Translations under genes and position numbers: made by a program
NCBI GenBank assembly: GCA_024449915.1
Contig: JAMZAV010000097.1
Span: forward strand, 1,550,001-1,614,000
Direction of reading: 5' to 3'
Source: Sweltsa coloradensis
Lineage: Eukaryota > Arthropoda > Insecta > Plecoptera > Chloroperlidae
Length of the DNA stretch: 64,000 nucleotides
The notes under the pieces: generated by a model
The model's database searches: none
What the model was told of the DNA's origin: nothing
The model's input: the letters and a program-made list of their open reading frames with translations, nothing else
Shown here: positions 46,101 to 55,800 of the stretch, one piece after another
How the letters are laid out: each line of letters starts with the position of its first letter
Numbering within the stretch: position 1 is the stretch's first letter

Positions 46101-47089
46101 ACCATTGAAGAGCGAACAATGACCAGTTGACGAAACCTAGTCATATCTGTGCATAATTGATGCCGAAAATAACACCGTTATCACATTTCACGCGAACGTA
46201 GATTTAGAATCAATCTATGAGATCGAGGTCGTGTATTCCTCAAGAAATTAATAGATTTTGAATTTAAAATTGTGTTATCTCTGTAATTTACTCAATTGTT
46301 TTTAATATTGGGAAATTCTTCACTGTGCAAATTTTGTTTGCAAATTTTCATACTGAATCGCAAAATTTAAATCAATGTGATCCCGCAAGTTAATTTAGTT
46401 AAATTGTAAGATAAAAGGTTTGGTGGGAATTTACTGAATTAAAATCTGTGTTTTGGATTTTAATTTTTACTTTCTGGACTTGACATTATTTTTTCATGTT
46501 TTATTCATTGCAACAAAGTGTGGATATAAATAAAAATGAACTTTATTAACATTTATAGTTATACAAAATTTGGTAATGTTATTATCAACCGTTCAGCTTA
46601 AATCATCAACACCTGAGTCAGTGGTGGCTTTTACAGTGTGAAAGGTGAGACATTTGCACACCTGATCAGGCAGGATTAGGCCTACATACCAAAATGTGTA
46701 TAGTTTGAGAGAAACTTATTGATAAGCATTGCTACAGGATGCAATAATTAGATACAAATTAATAAAATACTAAATGTAAAATCACTTTTATTATGCTCTT
46801 AAATTTAGCAGAAACAAAATGACCTTGAACAAAATGCCCCCAAACTCTCCTGTTCCTGTTTTCCACAAAATATAATACAGTAATCAATCTATCAATTGCA
46901 CACCAGATAAAGAGTTAAAAAGCTGCCACTGAGTGCATGCATTATAGTTGCCTCAACCAAGTTAAGATTAGCCTTGTGTATTTTTGCCAATAATGACGCA
47001 TGATAGGTCAAACAGCCGCTGTTGTTGGGATTCTTCGACCCCTTACTATACTCAATGGTCTCAGCTAAGAACCCATAAAATAATAATAA
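46101..47089. other. No gene recognised
   Basis: AT-rich on both strands. No splice-bounded ORF, no RNA gene and no transposon terminus that I can support. Confidence 0.3.
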
Positions 47090-47484
47090 ATATTGTTAAT
47101 ATTTAATACAATTCAGAAATTACAAAATCCATCCCGATCGGGATACATATTTAACACAATTCCACCTATGGGAGTGTTTCCCGACAATCCAAATCGAGAA
47201 ATAATAAATATATACATACATTTTAAAAAAATGAGCATTACAGTAATTTATCAATTTTATTTATCAGGAAACACTCCGATTGGTGTAATTTGAGTATATA
47301 GAAATCTATACAGAAATTACAAAATCCATCTCAGCCAGGTATTGATCCCGGATCTTCCGATTTCCAGTCAGACGCTTCACCACAAAGCTACCGAGACAGA
47401 TCCAAGATAACTTCTAGCTTGTTGGTGCATTAGGTTTGATACCCGGCCGAGATGGATTTTGTAATTTCTGTATTGATTTCTATA
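47090..47484. repeat. Cluster of three SINE copies or fragments
   Basis: Minus-strand copy 47090-47150 (tail 'ggattttgtaatttctgaa' before 'ttaaatattaac'), a complete minus-strand head at 47328-47397, and a plus-strand B-box plus tail at 47436-47484 ('tttgatacccggccgagatg' then 'gattttgtaatttctg'). All share the tail of the copy at 34183. The opposite orientations create local inverted repeats. Confidence 0.65.
47328..47397 (-). repeat. tRNA-like SINE head, well-paired cloverleaf (anticodon GGA)
   Basis: A 70-nt fold with acceptor GTCTCGG/CTGAGAT (7 of 7 counting wobbles), anticodon stem TCTGA/TCGGA with loop CTGGAAA (T33 present, anticodon GGA) and T stem CCGGG/CCTGG. A real tRNA-Ser would have a long variable arm, which is missing, and the SINE tail follows directly. 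A tRNA finder may flag it, but I read it as a SINE. Confidence 0.65.
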
Positions 47485-48378
47485 AATAACAGTAATAGTA
47501 ATGAATGACACATTATAATTTAATAATTATGCTTGCATGGCAATACTACGTACTGTATTTACTTGACCATAGACCACCATCAAAACATAGCCACACCACT
47601 ATTTTCACCACAAAGAAGTTCCTGTATTTATTCAATTATAGTCCACCATCGAGTAATGGCCACCTCTATTTTGACACCACATTTTTTTTTAATGTTATAA
47701 ACAGGGCATCAAACCAATTGGAACCAAAAACCGAAATGTAAAACAAAATTTGGAATTTTTATTTCGGTTCGGGGCAGTTTTGGATTACAAAGTCTCAAAA
47801 TCGCCTAAACTTGCAAAGAAGGTAATCCCAGTGATTTTTCCTTTTAGGCTATTCGACCAAGTTTTTCTATTTTTCAAAATATGCTACCAAGTCAAAATAT
47901 AGCAAATGGCTTTGAAACCCTGGCTCTTTTACAAAATCAAAAAAAATATTTTTAAATTTTTCTCATCTGGTACACGACCAATAACGCCAACTCAAAATAA
48001 TTTCAAACTTCATTTCGCCAAGGCACACTGTTCAACGTAGGGTGTTGTGTTTTTGTGACATTAATTTTCAACTGGTTTTCTATAGCATGACAGAGAGATT
48101 TTTTTTTTTTAACAATTGTCTTTCCTGCAAATTTTTTTGTTTGGCGGTATTTTGTACCGATTTGTACCGCCAAGCAAAAAATTTTGCAGAAATGACAATT
48201 TTACTCAGAAATGCATGTCTCAAAAATAGTTTATTCATGTTACTGATGCTAAAACCACATACCGGTACCTAATTTTGTCTGAAAAGTGAAAATGCCTAGG
48301 CTTATTTTAATACTCTGTAAGAATCAGGTCCTCTTTTGGCCTTTTAAAGGTACGGTACTATTGTGCTATTTTGATATA
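47485..48378. other. No gene; one hairpin
   Basis: AT-rich, no exon recognised; includes the hairpin listed at 48113-48200. Confidence 0.3.
48113..48200. repeat. Hairpin with about 37-bp arms
   Basis: 'caattgtctttcctgcaaa' and 'ttggcggtattttgtacc' are complementary to 'ggtaccgccaagcaaaa'-type sequence and 'ttttgcagaaatgacaatt' across a loop of about 6 nt, with few mismatches. Probably a MITE remnant; a small-RNA precursor is possible but unsupported. Confidence 0.6.
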
Positions 48379-48951
48379 ACTAGGAAGCTTAACATACGCT
48401 ATTTTTAGTCGCGTTGATGGATGAGCTAACTTTTTAGTTTGAGTGGGATAACTTTTGCAAGTGCTTTGCTTTGCTGCCTACGCATTGTAGGTGATTGTTG
48501 TAAAGTTTCTATTGTTACTTGTCAATTGGTATTATTTACCGTAAAAACTTATATTAAAAGCTTTATTTCTATGGATTCTGGCTAACTTTTTCAACTTTTA
48601 CTTTCAAAAGGTACATCACCATAACCTTAATGTCCATGTATAATATGAACGTTGTAGCCCCACCAGTTTGGTCAGAATTGGCCCAAATGGCACGAAAATA
48701 TCGCACAAAAAATCGAAAAAATCGTAAAAGTACGATATTCATGAGAAATATTTCTTCGATTGTACCCAAAAACAATACACCTCTAAGTTCATAGATTTTG
48801 AAGGTTCCCTCCAATTTTCATCAAGATCGGATATACCATTTGCCCGGTAGAGAGCAAACAAACAGAAAAGAAAAAAACACAAAAAAAACAAACACCCGAG
48901 CTAAATTTTTTGGGGGTCAGTGAAATTGAAGTTTTTGCTTCACTCATCCAA
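48379..48951 (-). mobile_element. Helentron-like element A
   Basis: On the minus strand it starts TTGGATGAGTGAAGC (48951) and has the A-subfamily blocks ('accaaactggtggggctac', 'gaaagtaaaagttgaaaaa'). It ends GCTCATCCATCAACGCGACT, stem partner GCGT, CCTAGTT (48379). No ORF. Confidence 0.85.
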
Positions 48952-48983
48952 TAATTTGGTAAAAATGATACAGAACTCTCGAT

Positions 48984-49050
48984 TGGATTGGATATTGCTT
49001 AACGTCTCATATTTATTCAACTTGGCTAATCGAGACGAAGGGAGGGACGT
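48984..49050 (+). repeat. Dispersed repeat F, copy 2
   Basis: 'gattggatattgcttaacg' followed by 'caacttggctaatcgagac' and 'gaagggaggga', the same block as the minus-strand copy at 6745-6820. Confidence 0.6.
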
Positions 49051-49738
49051 AAGGGATGAGTGTGAGCGCAATGTGGAGCAGAGCAAACTCCAAATATGGA
49101 AACATGAAATTGCTATATCTACACTATCAAGCAGGGTTAAAGCAATGATTTGTTTTTCACCTCTCCCTTTCTATCTCTCCCTCAACGCCTGGCGTAGTTG
49201 TCAAATACTGCGGCCGGGGATGAGTCGGAGATGTTTGAGAAGCGAGTCGATGTAATGCCTGACTATGTCTGTGGTGATCAATACAAATATCATAATGCAC
49301 AATTGTAATTCTTGCGTTTGATTTATTGACTGAAATATGCCCCCAAAAAACACCCCCATCAATCAAATTAAATTACTTAACATAAGTAAATAGAAGCACA
49401 TCTGATACGTCCTTTTACGTTTTTCAGTCTTTTTTGTTATTTTTAAGGTACCGGTACTATTTTTGCCCACCTATTTGTCACTTTCAAAGGTCCTAAAACA
49501 TCTGAGCTCCAATAATTAACAATTAGCACACAACGGAAAATTTGTAAGAATATTGTTGAAAACCAATTTAAACATTATTATTGATTGTCCAAGTGCACAC
49601 ACTAGGCCTATAGTAACTAATTGAGCATAAAGTTTACGGGACCCTAGTTACTAGCTAGTATCTTTATCATCCCAATACATGGAGGATCTACAGTTTCATT
49701 AAGCTGACCTCAGGAATAGCAGTTAGGAGAAATTGAGG

Positions 49739-49744
49739 TTTATT
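49739..49744 (-). promoter_or_regulatory. Polyadenylation signal AATAAA of the Myb/SANT-like gene
   Basis: Canonical AATAAA on the minus strand about 90 nt after the stop codon at 49834, in the right place for the terminal exon. Confidence 0.55.
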
Positions 49745-49833
49745 TGTAACATGATACTCATCATTCTTCCCTGGTGCATCCTCTGTTTAAAAAAATAGTG
49801 TAGGCCTACATAACTTTCTATTGTTAGTAACTT

Positions 49834-52800
49834 TTAATCATCCGTTACGTCCGTTGAGTTGACAATCAGCGGAGATTGTTCAACTTTTGCACATTTTGTT
49901 GCACTTGCATCTAGAGTAGACTTTCTTTTCTTGTTTTTTCGACGGGCGTGGCTGTCACGTACCGGACTTTCTGAGTTTGATGACGAGGACGAATCTGAAG
50001 ACTCTGATGATGAATAGTTCGTACCAGGAGACTTATGTTTATTTTTATGGGTGTTCTTATATTTATACTTGTATTTATACTTATACTTAAAAGATGGAGT
50101 ATTTGTGCTAATTGTGGGAGTAATACTACTACTAGTTGGTTGACTAACCGTTCTGCTGGGCTTATTGGTGATGATTGGCAAAATATGCTGTGTGGGAATG
50201 TGTTCGTCCGATTGTGTGCCTGCAAAGTCATCGTATTGCACTACTTCCATTTCCAGTTCACTGTTAGTTACTGCAGAGTCAGCTGCTATAAATTTAAGAT
50301 GAGGTAACTTTGAAGGATCGAGACCAGCCCTAGAAGGTGGAGTGCAACCACCTTTCTCTTGAAAGAACTTGTCCAGCGAAAAGAAGTAGTTCCAGGTAGT
50401 TGTGACAGGTTCACCATCTTCAGGTGCTTTTCCTAATGGAGGGTACTTCACATCCTGGAAAGAAAAGGTCATTGAATCTTGTAAGTACATACTGCCTGCT
50501 ATAGGGGCGTAGCGATAGCTGGGGCAACACAGGTGTCCGTGGTGCCGGATTTGGGATTGGAGTGCACACCTCACTATAAAAATTTCAACAAGAAATATAT
50601 GCAAATTGATATTGGGTTGCTCGTTGCTTATATGTATACTGAATATTTATTTTTTTATTTTATTGTAATTTACCTGTCCCATGACAGGACAGGTCGACCA
50701 GTGTATATCGAACACACAACAAGTACATGGACTACTGATGGTACAAGCTGTTTTCCTGACTTTCACAGAACAATTGAATAATATTTCCACGACTATTTTT
50801 TATAAAAAATAAATCTACACATGATGAGAGTGAATTGCAAATAGTAACTATCAAATATAAAAAAACTGGTTTCAATAGGCATTGGGCCTACGATATTTTG
50901 TTTGTAATTTCACTAATTGGTATTTGTATTATTCGGCTAGGTCTAGTACAACTAAAATAAAACATGTTTATTGTGGTCTCCTCCACTTCTTAGAAGCACA
51001 TGGCATGTTAAATAGTAAATACTGCTTGGTGGTAAGGTAACACTTAAACACACAATTAGTGTGGATAAGGCCAACTGGCTAGTTTAGTTTAGATTGAAGA
51101 AGGGTTGACAGGTTGGGAAGCATAGAGAACATAAAGACCAGACTAAAGGGCTGGGGGCAACAAAACTTCACCTGCTGATGACAACTGCAGCTGATTTAAA
51201 GTTGTTTGTTACCTTAATCCACAAAGCGTTTCGTCCTTCTGGGACTTGTCAGGCGGATGGTGGCCACTAAAAATCAGCTAACCACATACAAACAAAACTC
51301 ACAACACATAATCAAACCTGTGGTAGGGCCATGCAAGAAGTAAATTCTGCATGCATGTTGTATGTATGTAAGTTTATTTTAAGCATGTTTTAAGCTATTT
51401 TGCTATGTTACAAGGCATTTAGTATGGTATTTACAGAACCAGTGTCTATTTTACATTAAATTTCATTTACATTTCAATCTAGTATTGTAGTATGTAGATA
51501 GAAACATGTAATATGTACATGATGAAATTTTCAGGGTATTACAGAAGAAACAGATTAATATTATTACTAAGGAACTTTTCATAGTACTACTGAAACTACT
51601 TTTTGCTATCGGCCTCTGCCTAGCATACCTTTAACAGCCATTATGACCAGTTGCTTACGTTTGGGTGGAACAGCTGTTTTTCAGCCTGTTTTTGAAAACT
51701 GCTATGTTAGCCGGTAGTGGGGTCAACACCTTTTTGTCTAGACCATTCCAGATCTTAACTGCAGACCCCACAAACAAACTTTTACCTACTTCCGTCCTAA
51801 ATCGTGGCACAAAAAGTTTATTTCTATGGTCATTTTTACCAACAAAGGTAGCTGCTTTTAGTCTATTATTAATTTCCATCCAAGCTGGTTGCCCTGACTG
51901 TGCCTTACACACTGCACAAATTTTAGAGAATACCCTTCTATCTTCTAGGGATTTCCATTGTAGATCTTTTATCATTTCAGAAACACTATGCATGTACTTG
52001 CCTAGCACCTTGTGGGTGGCCGTCATCATCATCAAGGTTACTTCACACACAATGTTATTCTATTTCTCCAACATACTGGACAACAATTCTTTTAGAATCC
52101 CCTCGATAGTACTCGAACGGGAAAGCCATTTTGAATTTGGAGCTACAGTACGGCCTACTGTACCAAGCATATAAAAACTATATTAGTAGATTACAAGTAC
52201 TAGGCCTACAGAACAAGGGAATGAGCTGTATATTAAGATGTGGACAAGAAGTACAAATCAACGACATGCTCCATAGGTACCCTATAGTTAGGTCATAATC
52301 TTGAATTCCGTGACCACTTTTCCGCAAGGATGGTTTGACGATTGATTTGACTACTCTGGACCATTTACAAAAAAACAAGCCCCCATGTCCCTCCCAAAAA
52401 TCCAGGCAATTTTTACTAGAGGCCAAAAACCAATATGGCTGGCCGGGCACACTCTTGAAAAATTAAATTTTGAACCAGAGCAAGTAGAATCATGTACAAA
52501 GACAAATTTTCGATTAAACTGACCACAAGGATTCAGAATATGATATTAGTTTGACGCTACGACGCCATTTTAAAACCAGAAATACAAGATGGCCACCGGC
52601 GCCATTGTGACAAATTAAGTTTTGAACCAGAGCATCTAGAATCAAGTACAAATACACTTTTTCTTGTAAATTGACCACAAGGATTCAGAATATGACATTA
52701 ATTTGACGTACGATATCATTTCGACACATAAATCCAAAATGGCCGCCATCCAGTGTAGCAAACATTTTACGTTTGTACTATAAGCAACTACCCCCACAAG

Positions 52801-55800
52801 GATCTCTTGCTGTAATGTACCATTATTTTACCATGAGACGGTATTTCAGTAAATTTTCTATTACAAATGACACCGCAACCTTGACCGCAACGTAAATAAA
52901 ACCGAACTTAAGACGTCACAAATTGTCTTCGTTGAAAATTAAACGTTATTTACCACTAAAACACTGTTTTTGACTTGGTAATTAAGACAATAATGTGCCC
53001 CGAGAGGTGTGATCAATCTTGAATTGAGGCATCCTGCCATACTATATTCAGGATCAGACGAATCTGTGCAATACCCCATTTTCTTCAGTAAAATATCCTC
53101 CAACAGGTTGCTGCCATCATCCTCGCTCTCTTCAACTGGCCCTAGCTCATCTAGGAGAGCAGGTCGCCTGTGGTGGACAACGACCACCCACAAGTTCCCA
53201 ACCATGCCAAGTGGTGAGAGGTGGTCCTTCTTGGAACGGTGGCGCACAAGATACGCCAAGTAGTTTGCACGAGGCAGTGTTGGCGTCAGCTATCTGCATC
53301 TGGAGGGAGAAGGATGAATGATTTTGTTCTTTTCAGTGTTCTCCACTTTGCTAAATGGGCTTCAGCCATGTTGGTACTCTTTATGTCGCCATATATGACA
53401 TGTCGTGTGAACTGGAAGAGCTTCTCTAGTACCTCGTCCTGAAGTCAAGTCTATCTCCGCACCTCGAGATCTGTTGTCGGGCCACAGGAATTTTAGTCAT
53501 TCGGTAAAACACCGATTTCCTACTTTTGCTGTAGAAGCCGGAGTTGGCTTTACAACTTACCATGCAGTTAGCTGCGCAATACAATCTGCCATCTCGTCAT
53601 TTTACCAGGAACGACATCAGATTGTCTTCTGCTTCTTCTTGAAACAGAGCATTCCGTTCAGCTGCCGCGACATACATCAGTATCGACAGTGTCAATGACA
53701 ACAGGCCAGTGTAGCCGGACTCTCGCAGAGCAGCGTAAATCGAAAAGATGATAGTGTCAGCCTCAGACTGGTCAAAGCTGTAGTTCCCATTAGTTGTTTG
53801 ATTGACCAGTTGATGCAGTAGGAACTAACAGAGTATAGATAGACAATCTTTGTATCAACTATCTCAATGAAAGGTCTGTCAGATAGTCGTATATCAGTTT
53901 ATTTAAAACACAGCAGCGTTTTGAATGCTCGGGCAGATGGGAAAGGATCGCTGAATTCCATGTACCTACATATTGGGGATATATGCCTTACCCTGTACCC
54001 GTAGGTCCCATTCTCGGTGCAATATCTTTAGATGGTCATTCACACAGATGGTACACTCAACATCTCTATGGCCGGCAAGGATGATGGATGACACCATATG
54101 GACGTAATCCGACCACTTGTATGGGGCGCCATATTGCGTCTGTCGGTCTTGTGCTGATGGAGTTGCAATCCTCCACAGCATGCCCATGTCGATGAGAGCG
54201 GTGTAACGTTCCTGCAGATCTACTGATTGCAGAGAGTCTCTGAATGAGCTTGCTTTTCTGTGTCTTCCTGTATGTGTCGTTAGAGTTGAATAGGGCCATA
54301 CATTCATCGACGACACGATGTTCCAGCCACTCAGCGAGGCCCACGAGTTTACTGACATCAACCGGGTCGATTACTGACTTAAGAGCGCTCCGCTCCATTT
54401 CAGCAGCAGCAGCTCTCACTTTGAGTACGTCCCCATGCTTGTCCGTTTCTGTCATCTTGGCAAACGTTTACCGCTTGCTCAAAGAAAAGGGTGCATTAAG
54501 GGAGGTATTCTTACTGAACATCCAATCTGGCAAGAATCTGGCTAACTTTTCCTCTCCTGCAGCATAGGCAAATCTGCAACGCGCTCATCAGAGGCAGGCA
54601 TGGCGGACTGAAGGCACCCACCTGTATAGGTGGGTGAAGCTTCGTTGAATGGACAGGAGTCAAACTCGTGCATGCATGCATTCCTCATCGTCTCGTAACC
54701 GTTTGGGACCGCATTCCACGGGCTTCAACTTTTTTATTTTTTTATTTATTTTTGGCCATGGCGTTATCAGCCGCTTGGACCCGGGCCACATTATTCACAT
54801 TTCTGGAGTGCACCAGCTGCTGGTTTTCATTCTGGAGGATGGAAAGCAGCCAGACTTCATGTTGATGCCCTTGTTCATGGTTCATTCGATCCATATGACC
54901 AGGCCATGTTAGAGTAGGGGTTGCCTGTAATAGACTGAATAAAGTCAGTACGAAAAAAGGCGACCTGATCAAAGAAGCGAGCTGTCAGCATCGCCTAGAA
55001 GTCAGAAAGACATCTTCCATACCTATCTTTGCACGCGACTAACCTCGGCAGCATGGCGCTGCACTAGGGCCAGTTGAAGAGAGCTATAGGATGATGATGA
55101 CAGCAACCTGAAGGCGAAATTTTACTGGGAAAGCAGGTATTCCATGGAATCGTCTGATTCCGAATAAAGTATGGCAGGATGCCCTCGATTCAGACTGATC
55201 ATACTTCTTGGGAGCACATTTTGGTCTTAATTACCGAGTCAAAACAGTGTTACAGTGGTAAAATAACGTTATTTTTCAACGAAAGACAATTTTTTTAAAT
55301 TAGTTTATATTTACGTTGTACTGTCATTTGTAATAGAAAAGTTACTAAAATACCATCTCATGGTAAAATAATGGTACTTTACAGCAAGAGATCCTTGTGG
55401 GGGTAGTTGCTTAAGTACAAACGTAAAATGTTTGCTACACTGGATGGCGGCCATTTTGGATTTATGTGTCGAAATGATATCATACGTCAAATTAACGTCA
55501 TATTATTCTAAATCCTTGTGGTTAATTTACAAGAAAAAGTGTATTTGTACTTGATTCTAGATGCTCTGGTTCAAAACTTAATTTGTCACAATGGCGCCGG
55601 TGGCCATCTTGTATTTCTGGTTCAAAATGGCGTCGTAGCGTCAAACTAATATCATATTCTGAATCCTTGTGGTCAGTTTAATCGAAAATTTGTCTTTGTA
55701 CATGATTCTACTTACTCTGGTTCAAAATTTAATTTTTCAAGAGTGTGCCCGGCAGCCATATTGGATTTTGGCCTCTAGTAAAAATTGCCGGGATTTTTGG

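Noticed and set aside
49834..50604. Single-exon 256-codon gene on the minus strand
   Set aside because: A strong acceptor at 50455 and the Myb/SANT continuity with the exon at 58011-58101 show that the first 50 codons of that ORF are intron.
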